64,000 nt of DNA from JAJZVS01 sp963708095 (GTDB lineage: Bacteria; Pseudomonadota; Alphaproteobacteria; Acetobacterales; Acetobacteraceae), in NCBI GenBank assembly GCA_963708095.1, contig OY970182.1, positions 2,046,001 through 2,110,000 of the forward strand. Reading direction: 5' to 3'. The notes below the pieces were generated by a model, which worked only from the letters and a program-made list of their open reading frames with translations, was not told where the DNA came from and did no database searches. Below are positions 52,376 to 60,086 of this stretch, piece after piece (position 1 is the first letter of the stretch; each line of letters starts with the position of its first letter). The translations under genes were made by a program, and so were the position numbers.

Positions 52376-54169
52376 TCAGAACTGTGCCAGCACGCGCCAA
52401 TAGAAAGCACTGCCCCGCAGCGCCGAGATCGAGGGGCCGGTACCGGTCGGATACAGGTTGATCCGGTGCAGCCCGACGAAATCGAGATCGACGTAGCGCG
52501 TGACCGACAGCCGCACGCCACCGCCGATCGAAGAGACATGCACGTCCAGCCCGAACTGCTCGTTCTGCCAGGTCTCGCCCCAGTCGTAGAACGTGTAGAA
52601 CTGCGTCGGCAGCGCTTCCGCGAGGCCGAGCCGGTGCAGATCGAGCGTGGTGTTGAGCTGCAGCTCCGCCGTGGCCGCGAGGCCCTTGTCGCCGCTCACC
52701 TCGCCCGAATAATAGCCGCGCGTGTATTCGAAGCCGCCGAGGTAGAACTGTTCCGCCGGCGGCAGGATGTCGGGCGACCACTGCCCGGTCACCAGCCCCA
52801 TCAGCGCCACCGAGGCGCCGGACCACGGCTGGAACAACGTCTGCGTGCGGCTCAGGCGGAGATTCACCTTGACGAAATCCGTCCGCTCACCGACCCGGGG
52901 CGCATCCGCGGCACCGTCGGGTGTGGCCCCCAGCACCGGCAACCCGTGCGAGACGCTGATGCTCGCCGCATTCAGCGCGCCACGATCGTCGCCCAGGAGC
53001 AAGTCAGAGCGCGCGTAGTCGAGCCCCGTGCGCGCGACCCGCAGCGAGTCATAGCTGGCACGCGAGCGCACCCCGCCGGCGACGGTGCTGATGTCGGACT
53101 CGATCGCGTCGAGCGAGCCCCACAGCTCCAGGCTTTGCTGGCGGGCGCGGATCAGCGGATAGCTGAGCCGCGCACCGAACACGGTGGTGACGCCGAGATA
53201 CCCTTCCTCCGCCAGCGCACCGGTCGGCGTCGTCTGCCCGCTGCCGCCGTACACCCGGAGCTTGAGGCCGGAGCCGCCGAGGAACATTTCCTCCGAGATC
53301 TGTCCGAAAGTCTCGCTGTCCGGCCAGGTATGATAGAGCGAGATCTGGGTCTGCTCGCCGAATTCGGTCAGGCTGTTGAGGTTGACGACCAGCAGCGATT
53401 CTTCCGGACCCGTATAGGTCGAGCCGTAGTTGTCGGTGGTGAACAGGCCGGTGACGATCTGGCGGCTGACCTCGGCGATCAGGGTCAGCGCGCCGGGCTG
53501 GTCGGTCGACGGCTGCAGCACCGCGTGCACGCTCACGCCCGGCACACTCTGGGCCAGCAGCAAGGCCCGCTCCAGCGCCGCCGAGGTGATCGGGCGGATC
53601 TCGGTCAGCCGGTTCAGGAAGCGCAGCACCTGGGTTCCGGCGGGGCCGATGTTGCCCGACAGCTTCACCGCCGCAATCCGCCCCTCGGTGACCAGGAAGC
53701 GCAAGGTGCCGTGCACGCCGAGGCTGGCGGAAACGGCGGTCAGCACGTAGCCGTCGTTCTGATATCGACGCAACAATGCCTCCCGCGCCGCCTCGATCTT
53801 CGGCAGCGGGACGGCGGGGCCGACCAGGCCCTGGGTGAGCGCGGCAATCTGCGCCGCGGAATAGGCGGTGACGCCCGCGACGACGACCGTGCGCACCGGC
53901 AGTTTTTCGTTGGGCACCGCAGCGCCGATCGCCATCGGCGCTGCCGGCGTGGCAGGCGCCACCGCAAGAGGCGCCGGCGGCAACACACGCGGCAACGGAG
54001 AACCCTGCGGCAGGGGCACGCTCACCGGCGGCGCACCCGCCGGTAGCGGTGGCGCGCCCCAGGCAGCACCGAGCGGCGACAGCATAGCCGCAATCGCGAT
54101 CCAGCCAAGCACCGCTGGCCGCCGAAATCGGTCTGACACGGGCCCCCAGCCGCTCTTTCGTTTCGACAC
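52376..54169 (-). CDS. Two-partner-secretion transporter (TpsB, FhaC/ShlB family)
   Basis: 597 residues from a GTG at 54169. After a signal peptide (PAVLGWIAIAAMLSPLGAAWG) and a Pro/Ala-rich linker come two POTRA regions (about 95-170, KLPVRTVVVAGVTAYSAAQIAAL to RRYQNDGYVLTAV, and about 172-250), and then the ~16-strand outer-membrane barrel with GGFEYTRGYYSGEVSGDKG, the conserved RGY loop tip that plugs the pore. It exports the giant exoprotein encoded next. An ATG at 54244 is in frame, but a promoter with a perfect -35 lies inside that extension, so transcription would start after it. The stop overlaps an alternative tpsA start by one base. Confidence 0.93.
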   Translation of the reverse strand: MSKRKSGWGPVSDRFRRPAVLGWIAIAAMLSPLGAAWGAPPLPAGAPPVSVPLPQGSPLPRVLPPAPLAVAPATPAAPMAIGAAVPNEKLPVRTVVVAGVTAYSAAQIAALTQGLVGPAVPLPKIEAAREALLRRYQNDGYVLTAVSASLGVHGTLRFLVTEGRIAAVKLSGNIGPAGTQVLRFLNRLTEIRPITSAALERALLLAQSVPGVSVHAVLQPSTDQPGALTLIAEVSRQIVTGLFTTDNYGSTYTGPEESLLVVNLNSLTEFGEQTQISLYHTWPDSETFGQISEEMFLGGSGLKLRVYGGSGQTTPTGALAEEGYLGVTTVFGARLSYPLIRARQQSLELWGSLDAIESDISTVAGGVRSRASYDSLRVARTGLDYARSDLLLGDDRGALNAASISVSHGLPVLGATPDGAADAPRVGERTDFVKVNLRLSRTQTLFQPWSGASVALMGLVTGQWSPDILPPAEQFYLGGFEYTRGYYSGEVSGDKGLAATAELQLNTTLDLHRLGLAEALPTQFYTFYDWGETWQNEQFGLDVHVSSIGGGVRLSVTRYVDLDFVGLHRINLYPTGTGPSISALRGSAFYWRVLAQF

Positions 54170-54194
54170 CTGATCCCCGCCCCAGATCGCGTAA

Positions 54195-54222
54195 AGGTTA
54201 CACCTTAATAAACTTTTGTCAA
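54195..54222 (-). promoter_or_regulatory. Sigma-70 promoter of the tpsB-tpsA-CHAT operon
   Basis: On the minus strand TTGACA (54222-54217) is followed 16 bp later by TAACCT (54200-54195) in an AT-rich patch. The start would be near 54188, about 19 bases before the GTG of tpsB, with GGGGCGGGGATCAG as the leader. Confidence 0.55.
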
Positions 54223-54313
54223 CCTCCATTTTGATACGATGCAACCTATGGTAGGCGATGCACGTTTTTGAAGAGTCGCGTTCGTCTCTGCAACTTATGG
54301 GCGAGTTGCCCGT

Positions 54314-55246
54314 TCAACCGCCCGCCACGCCCTGCGTGTTCACGTAGAGCGCATACAGCCCATGGCTCGCCGCCATGAACAGCCGGTTGCGCCAACGGCC
54401 GCCGAAACAGAGGTTGGCACACCGTTCCGGAAGCGTGATGTGTCCGATCGGCTCGCCCGCCGGATTGAACACGCGCACGCCGTCGAGCGCGGCCTCGCCC
54501 ATGCCCCAGCCGCACCACAAATTGCCGTCGATATCCACCCGGAACCCGTCCGGCGTGCCGGCGCCGGCATCGATCGCCACCCGGTTGTCCGCCAGCCTGC
54601 CGCCCGAAACGTCGAACACCCGGATCTTGCGCGGGTTCTCCCGCGAGGCGACGACATACAGCTTCGATTCGTCGGGCGAGAAAGCCAGCCCGTTCGGTCC
54701 CTCGATCTCGTCGGTCATCTTTGCCACCGCGCCAGTCTGCCCGTCGATCCGATACACCGCCGGCGCCAGTTCCGGCGACTTCATCTCCCCCTCGTAATAC
54801 CCCAGCAACCCGAATACCGGGTCGGTGAACCATACCGAGCCGTCGCGGGCCACCACCACGTCGTTGGGCGAGTTCAACGGCTTGCCCTGGTAGCTGTCGG
54901 CCAGCACCGTGATGGTCCCGTCATACTCGGTGCGGGTCACCCGCCGCCCACGATGCTCGCACGTCACCAGCCGCCCCTGGCGATCGCGGGTGTTGCCGTT
55001 GGCGTTGAACGAGGTCTTGCGATAAACGCCGACCGCCCCGGTGTCCTCGTCCCACCGCAAAATCCGGTCGTTCGGGATGTCGCTCCACAGCACGCAACGT
55101 GCGTCGCCAAAATAAACCGGCCCCTCCGACCACCGGCAGCCGGTGGCAAGCCGCTCCACCGAAGCAAGCGGCAAACGGTATTTATTGAAATCCGCATGCA
55201 ACACCCGCACTGCGGGGTCCGGATAACGCTCACTCGCTTCCCACAT
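54314..55246 (-). CDS. SMP-30/gluconolactonase-type sugar lactonase
   Basis: 310 residues, a six-bladed propeller of the SMP-30 family. The metal ligands are visible: Glu in CRWSEGPVYFGD, Asn in PLNSPNDVVVARDG, Asn in GPNGLAFSPDE and Asp in GTPDGFRVDIDGNLW. These enzymes hydrolyse sugar or aldono lactones with a divalent metal. No signal peptide, so cytoplasmic. GGGAGGATGATACG precedes the ATG at 55246. It follows an MFS transporter of the sugar-acid type by 133 bp, with a terminator-like hairpin between; uptake and lactone opening of one sugar acid is a fair guess. Confidence 0.9.
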   Translation of the reverse strand: MWEASERYPDPAVRVLHADFNKYRLPLASVERLATGCRWSEGPVYFGDARCVLWSDIPNDRILRWDEDTGAVGVYRKTSFNANGNTRDRQGRLVTCEHRGRRVTRTEYDGTITVLADSYQGKPLNSPNDVVVARDGSVWFTDPVFGLLGYYEGEMKSPELAPAVYRIDGQTGAVAKMTDEIEGPNGLAFSPDESKLYVVASRENPRKIRVFDVSGGRLADNRVAIDAGAGTPDGFRVDIDGNLWCGWGMGEAALDGVRVFNPAGEPIGHITLPERCANLCFGGRWRNRLFMAASHGLYALYVNTQGVAGG

Positions 55247-55326
55247 CGTATCATCCTCCCTGCTCAACCCGACCGCCGCGCAAGCTACCCGGTTCCGCCG
55301 CCGGCCGGAACCCGGGCGCGCCCAAA

Positions 55327-55355
55327 GAAAGCAAGGCCAGGGGCTCTGCCCCTGG
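55327..55355 (-). terminator. Intrinsic terminator after the MFS gene; member of a dispersed repeat
   Basis: On the minus strand CCAGGGGC-AGA-GCCCCTGG is followed by CCTTGCTTTCTTT. The 8-bp stem is perfect. The same GGCCTTGCTT edge occurs at 32313-32328 and 35479-35488. Confidence 0.7.
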
Positions 55356-55379
55356 ACCCCGCCAAGGGCTCGCCCCGAT

Positions 55380-56663
55380 TCAGTCGGCGGCGAGTCCCGC
55401 CGGCGCCGGTTCGGTTTCGCCGAGGGCCTGGCGGGTCATCAGCAGGGACACCAGTGCGCCGAGCAGTGCCAGCACGCCGGCGAGCACGAAGGCGGAGGTG
55501 AAGCTGCCGGTTGCCTGCACGATGTAGCCGGTGACGATGGGTGCCAGCAGCCCGAACACGTTGCCACCCAGCACCAGGAAGGCGAAGGCGCGTCCGCTGT
55601 CGGCCGGGGAGCGCAGCAGGTCGTTGGTCAGGGCTGCATTGTTTGCGGTCGTTGTCGTGCTGAAGCTGAGCGGCAGGATGGTGAGCAGCACCACGACGGC
55701 GATCGAGCTCACGAACGGGATCAGCATCCCTGCCGCGGTCAGCAGCAGGCAGGCTACCGAGATCAGCCGGCGCCGTCCGGTGCGCATCGTGGCCGGGGTC
55801 AGCATGGCATCGCCCACCCAGTTCGTCAGCACGACCAGCACCGAGCCCGCGAGGAACGGCACCGCGGTGAACACGCCCGATTTCAGGATCGAGACGTGCC
55901 GCGCCGTGACGAGGTAGTCCGGCAGCCAGCTCAGATAGAGATAAAGCGAGTAGACGGCACAGCCCTGGGAAATGGCGAGCCCCCACATAGACGGCACGGC
56001 CAGCAGCCCGCGATAGCCGACGCCACCGTGCGCCGGGGGCGGATCGCCGGCGTGCCGCTCGGCGAGGATGCGCCGCCGCTCCGCCTCGGGCAGCCAGCGC
56101 GTACGTTCCGGCGTCCGTACGAGCGCGGCCCAGACCACCACCCACACCAGCCCGATCGCGCCGGTGATGGCGAACGACCAGCGCCAGGACGTGGCCTGGA
56201 TCAGCCAGGCGACGCCCGGTGCGGCGAGCGCCGGGCCGAGCAAGGTGCCGGCCTGGATCGCACCCACCGCCCGGCCGCGCTCGCTCGCCGGGCCCCAATC
56301 GCGCACGGAGCGGTAGCTCACCGGGAACGTCGGCGCCTCGCCGACGCCAAGGCCCAGCCTGGTGAGCAGCAGGGTCGTGAACCCGACGGCCGCCCCGCTG
56401 AGCGCCTGCGCCACGGACCATACCGCAGCCCCGATCGCCGCCATTCGGTGCATGCCGAACCGGTCGATGAGTTGCCCGCTCGGCAGCATCATCACGACGT
56501 AGGCCCAAAGGAAGGAGGAGAACAGATAACCGAGTGCCACCGGCGACAGATGAAATTCCTGCGCCACCGAATGCCCGGCGAGCGACATGTTCACCCGGTC
56601 GATGTAGCAGATCGCGTTGAACAGGAACAAAAGGAAGTAGACCCAGAAACGGCGTCTGGTCAT
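55380..56663 (-). CDS. MFS transporter, anion:cation symporter (ACS) type
   Basis: 427 residues, 12 helices. RRFWVYFLLFLFNAICYIDRVNMSLA is the helix-1 pattern of the ACS family (sugar acids, phthalate, tartrate and similar organic anions). GQLIDRFGMHR is the loop 2-3 MFS motif, and RLGLGVGEAPTFPV the helix-4 region of this family. The start MTRRRFWV has GGGGAGAAACC upstream. A lactonase gene lies downstream on the same strand. Substrate specificity is not readable. Confidence 0.9.
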   Translation of the reverse strand: MTRRRFWVYFLLFLFNAICYIDRVNMSLAGHSVAQEFHLSPVALGYLFSSFLWAYVVMMLPSGQLIDRFGMHRMAAIGAAVWSVAQALSGAAVGFTTLLLTRLGLGVGEAPTFPVSYRSVRDWGPASERGRAVGAIQAGTLLGPALAAPGVAWLIQATSWRWSFAITGAIGLVWVVVWAALVRTPERTRWLPEAERRRILAERHAGDPPPAHGGVGYRGLLAVPSMWGLAISQGCAVYSLYLYLSWLPDYLVTARHVSILKSGVFTAVPFLAGSVLVVLTNWVGDAMLTPATMRTGRRRLISVACLLLTAAGMLIPFVSSIAVVVLLTILPLSFSTTTTANNAALTNDLLRSPADSGRAFAFLVLGGNVFGLLAPIVTGYIVQATGSFTSAFVLAGVLALLGALVSLLMTRQALGETEPAPAGLAAD

Positions 56664-57181
56664 GGTTGGTTTCTCCCCAAGCCGGGCCCATTCGATGCCC
56701 TTGGATCGCATCATGTGATGCGCTGCCGCGCCGCGGCAACCCGCCGCGCGCAGCACGGCGCATGAGGGTGCGCGGCACGAGACCCACACCCCGGTTCGCT
56801 GCTGCGCGCCGACCTTGCTCCGCTTCGCGGCCCAAGCCCGCAGGCGGGAGAGCAACCGTGTTCTTCGTTTCGCCTTTGTGCCTCCGACCTGGTCGAGTCT
56901 GCCGCTGTGCTCGGGGCGGTCAATGACGCTGCGCGCCGCGCAAGGGCGCGGTGGCCTGCCGAGGGGCAGGCCCTCATTGACCGCCCCTGCGCGCAGGGGC
57001 CTGCCTGTCGGCAGGTCGGGACGAAGGGATGGTCGCTGCGGTCGAACCAAGGGATGGTGGTCAAGGCAAGCACCGTCCGCGGCGCGGGCGGGGCCGACGC
57101 CGGCCTGCGGCGGATCCTGCGGCGCCGCTGCCTCGCCGGCGGCCGCACTGCGTCGCCCCGCCGGCTGCGGGGGCTGTCGTT
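56664..57181. other. 518-bp region between MFS gene and IS110 transposase
   Basis: No protein-like frame. Bases 56913-57015 hold a dense set of palindromes (separate entry). Bases 57023-57058 contain two copies of AAGGGATGGT. The part next to the transposase stop is probably one end of the insertion element. Confidence 0.5.
56913..57015. repeat. Nested palindrome cluster
   Basis: A 14-bp perfect inverted repeat (GGGGCGGTCAATGA at 56913, TCATTGACCGCCCC at 56974) encloses a hairpin GGCCTGCC-GAGG-GGCAGGCC (56953-56972). It is followed by an 18-bp perfect palindrome (56983-57000) and CCTGCC-TGTC-GGCAGG (57000-57015). Four structured elements within 103 bp, with no coding frame. Confidence 0.85.
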
Positions 57182-58117
57182 TCAGGCGGTGGCCTGCCAG
57201 TCGGTGCCGTCGCGCAGCATGGCGTTCAGGATGACCAGCAGCTTGCGCATGCAGGCGACCAGGATGACCTTCGGCTTCTTCCCGGCCAGCCGCTCGGCGA
57301 AGGCGGCGATGGCCGGGTTGTGGCGCCGCGCCGTCAGGGCCGCCATGTAGAGCACCTCCCGCACCACCGCGCGCCCGCCGTGGACATGGCGCGGGCCGTG
57401 CCGTCCGGCGCTGTCGTCGTCGAACGGCGCAACGCCGGCCAGGCTGGCGATCGCCCGGCGCGACAAGGTGCCGAGTTCGGGCAGCAGCGCCACCAGCACC
57501 GCCGCCAGCACCGGCCCGACACCGGGCACGGTGCGCAGCCGACGGGCGCGCTCGCGCCACTCCGCGCGCGCTTCGATCAGCGCCGCCAGCTTGGCATCGA
57601 GCGCCTTCCGTTGGCGCTCGATGCCGGCTTGCGTCCGCAGGACCTGCCGGCGCAGCGCGGGCGTGCGCACCTGCTCCAACTGGTTGGCGCAGTCGCCAAT
57701 CCAGCCGACCAAGCGCCGCCGCAGCGCCAGGTGTTCGACCAGCGGGTCAAGCTCGCACCGACGCGGCACCGGCACGGCATCGATCATGGTCGCGGTGAAC
57801 CGCGCCACCACGCGCGCATCCGCCCGGTCGTTCTTGGCGTGCCGGCCCTGCGCCTGCGCAAACCGGCGCACCTGCAACGCGTTGCAGCGGCAGACCTCGA
57901 TCCCGCCGCCCGCCAGGCCGTCCATCACACCCCGTTCGTAGCCGCCGGAGGCCTCCAGGCCGACCCAGCCCACCCCCCGCTCCCCCAGCCAGGCGGCCAG
58001 CGCCGCCAGGCCGGGCGGGTCGGAGGCAAACCGCGCCTGCGCCTCCCCCGGCCACACCGCGACATCAAGCCAAAGCTTGCTGACATCGATCCCTCCATAC
58101 CGTAGAGTGCCGCTCAT
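57182..58117 (-). CDS. IS110-family transposase (DEDD plus serine type)
   Basis: 311 residues, normal for the family. The N-terminal RuvC-like DEDD domain has Asp11 (GGIDVSK), Glu55 (GLEASGGYE), and Asp97 and Asp100 (KNDRADARV). The C-terminal Transposase_20 (IS116/IS110/IS902) domain has LRTVPGVGPVLAAVLVALLPELG, a helix-hairpin-helix, then SLAGVAPFDDDSAGRHGPRHVHGGR, where the conserved serine is expected, and REVLYMAALTARRHN. Nothing is missing, so the element may be active. Start MSGTLRYGG is preceded by AAGGAAGGGATC. Recent work shows such recombinases are guided by a bridge RNA from the element's non-coding end. Confidence 0.93.
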   Translation of the reverse strand: MSGTLRYGGIDVSKLWLDVAVWPGEAQARFASDPPGLAALAAWLGERGVGWVGLEASGGYERGVMDGLAGGGIEVCRCNALQVRRFAQAQGRHAKNDRADARVVARFTATMIDAVPVPRRCELDPLVEHLALRRRLVGWIGDCANQLEQVRTPALRRQVLRTQAGIERQRKALDAKLAALIEARAEWRERARRLRTVPGVGPVLAAVLVALLPELGTLSRRAIASLAGVAPFDDDSAGRHGPRHVHGGRAVVREVLYMAALTARRHNPAIAAFAERLAGKKPKVILVACMRKLLVILNAMLRDGTDWQATA

Positions 58118-58300
58118 CTTCCGATCCCTTCCTTGCAGATACGGTCTCGCAGGACCCTGCAACCGTGCGGGTTGTGAAGAGGGCGGGGAGGCCCCGGGCT
58201 CTCCCTCGGGGTGCTCTCCCGCGGTGACAACGGGCTCCCCCCGCCAGGGCCGGCAGGGGCGCCCGCCCCGCTGGCCCAAAGCGGTTCTCGCAGATATCCG
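58118..58300 (-). ncRNA. Candidate bridge-RNA region of the IS110 element
   Basis: The ~180 bp before the transposase start have no coding sense and contain several stems: CCCCGGGCTCTCCCTCGGGG (58193 region) and GGGCCGGCAGGGG with CCCCGCTGGCCC (58247-58277). In IS110-group elements (IS621 is the studied case) a structured guide RNA of about this size is encoded here on the transposase strand. Assigned by position and structure only; no covariance check was possible. Confidence 0.4.
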
Positions 58301-58405
58301 AGATACAAGGTGAAGCTGCCGCCGCCCGCGGCAATTTTCCGGCCCACCCCCCCGGCGGTTGCCCTTCCGCCGGGGGGCGTCTATGCGCCGGCACCGGAGA
58401 ACACG

Positions 58406-59803
58406 ATGACCGTCCGCACCCGCTTCGCCCCCAGCCCCACCGGCCTGCTGCATATCGGCGGCGCCCGCACGGCGCTGTTCAACTACCTGTTCAGCCGCCA
58501 CCACGGCGGGGAATACCTGCTGCGGGTAGAGGACACCGACCGCGCCCGCAGCACGGACGAAGCGACGCAGGTAATCCTGGACGGGCTCGCCTGGCTCGGC
58601 TTGGCACCCGATGCGCCGCCGGTGTTCCAATCGACCCGCGCCGCCCGCCACGCCGAGGTGGCCCAGGCGCTGCTTGCGAGCGGCCATGCGTACCGCTGCT
58701 TCTGCACGCCGCAGGAGCTTGCCGCGATGCGCGAGGCGGCGGTCGCCGCCGGCCGCCCGCCTCGCTACGACGGGCGCTGGCGCGACCGCGACCCCGCCGA
58801 GGCGCCGGCCGGGGTCGCCCCGGCCATCCGGCTGAAGGCGCCGCGCGACGGCGAGACGGTGGTGGACGACCTCGTGCAGGGCCCCGTGCGCGTCGCCAAC
58901 GCCGAACTCGACGATATGATCATCCTGCGCAGCGACGGCAGTCCGACCTACCTGCACGCGGTGGTGGTGGACGACCACGACATGGGGATCACGCATGTGA
59001 TCCGCGGCGACGACCACCTGACCAACACGTTCCGCCAGGTGCAGATCTACCAGGCGATGGGCTGGGAGCCGCCGCGGTTTGCGCATATCCCGCTGATCCA
59101 TGGCGCCGACGGCGCCAAGCTGTCGAAGCGCCACGGAGCCGTTTCGGTGCTGGAATTCCGCGAGCAGGGCTACCTGCCGGAGGCACTGTGCAACTACCTG
59201 CTGCGGCTCGGCTGGGGGCATGGCGATGCGGAGGTGATCGGGCGGGAAGAGGCGATCGCCCTGTTCGACCTGGCCGGCGTCGGCCGCGCGGCATCGCGCA
59301 TGGACTACGCCAAGCTCACCCATCTGAACGGGATTTATCTGCGCGCGGCGGACGATGCGCGGCTGGCGCACGACGTGCTGGAACGGCTGGCCCGGCGTGG
59401 CGACCTGGCGCTCGGGGCCCTCGCGGCGGCGCGCATCCGGGCACTGATGCCGGGGCTGAAGGAGCGCGCGAAGACCCTGGTGGAACTGGCCAACTCCGCC
59501 GCGTTCCTGGCCCGCACCGTGCCGCTGCCGATGGAGCCGAAGGCCGACGCGCTGCTGACGCCGGAGGCGCGGATCATGCTGCGCGAGCTGGCACCGGCGC
59601 TGGCGGCGACGGATTTCTCCGCCGCGGCACTCGACGCGGCGTTGCGCGCGTTTGCCGAAGCGACCGAGCGCAAGCTCGGCCAGGTGGCGCAGCCGCTGCG
59701 CGCGACGCTGACCGGCAGCACCGTTAGTCCGGGGATCGACGCGACCCTGGCCGCACTCGGGCGGGACGAGGCGCTGGCCCGGATCGCGGCGGTGGCCGGC
59801 TGA
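58406..59803 (+). CDS. gltX: Glutamyl-tRNA synthetase
   Basis: 465 residues. It charges tRNA(Glu) (and, where gatCAB is used, also tRNA(Gln)). RFAPSPTGLLHIGGARTALF contains the HIGH signature (HIGG); KLSKRHGAVS is the KMSKS-class loop. The anticodon-binding C-terminal domain ends ALGRDEALARI. Cys residues in YRCFCTPQEL lie where some GluRS bind zinc. Start MTVRTRFAPSP is preceded by CCGGAGAACACG. In this window gatB, which acts on mischarged tRNA, is also present. The IS110 element lies just upstream and may have displaced or replaced the native promoter. Confidence 0.95.
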   Translation: MTVRTRFAPSPTGLLHIGGARTALFNYLFSRHHGGEYLLRVEDTDRARSTDEATQVILDGLAWLGLAPDAPPVFQSTRAARHAEVAQALLASGHAYRCFCTPQELAAMREAAVAAGRPPRYDGRWRDRDPAEAPAGVAPAIRLKAPRDGETVVDDLVQGPVRVANAELDDMIILRSDGSPTYLHAVVVDDHDMGITHVIRGDDHLTNTFRQVQIYQAMGWEPPRFAHIPLIHGADGAKLSKRHGAVSVLEFREQGYLPEALCNYLLRLGWGHGDAEVIGREEAIALFDLAGVGRAASRMDYAKLTHLNGIYLRAADDARLAHDVLERLARRGDLALGALAAARIRALMPGLKERAKTLVELANSAAFLARTVPLPMEPKADALLTPEARIMLRELAPALAATDFSAAALDAALRAFAEATERKLGQVAQPLRATLTGSTVSPGIDATLAALGRDEALARIAAVAG

Positions 59804-59883
59804 ATCGGCGATAGCCGGCTGCTGATAGCCATCGGCTGCGCCACGGACCGATCGATCCGCCGACCGGCCGTCGCGAAGCTGGG

Positions 59884-59910
59884 GCCGTGGCCCGGCCGTC
59901 GGGCCGCGGC
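59884..59910 (+). terminator. Strong hairpin 80 bp after gltX
   Basis: GCCGTGGCCCG and CGGGCCGCGGC (11 bp with one G-U pair) around a 5-nt loop. No T-run follows, so termination would have to be Rho-assisted. Confidence 0.4.
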
Positions 59911-60086
59911 GGCGCGCGGTCGCGACTGATTTCGGATCGGGAGGACCTGCGGCGGATGGTTGTCCCCGCCGGCGCGTCAGCCCGACGGCAGGCGGAGGAT
60001 TTTCATTGCACCGGACACGCCGATAGAAGAACATATCTTCCGAAACCTCGACAAGAGGGCGACCGCAAATGCGGGAGGGTGCCAAG

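Larger units (their letters stand above)
57100..58300 (-). mobile_element. IS110-family insertion element (ends not resolved)
   Basis: It contains an intact IS110 transposase with GC-rich structured flanks. Elements of this group usually lack clear terminal inverted repeats, so the borders given are approximate. It sits in the upstream region of gltX, about 290 bp from the gltX start to the transposase start. Confidence 0.6.
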
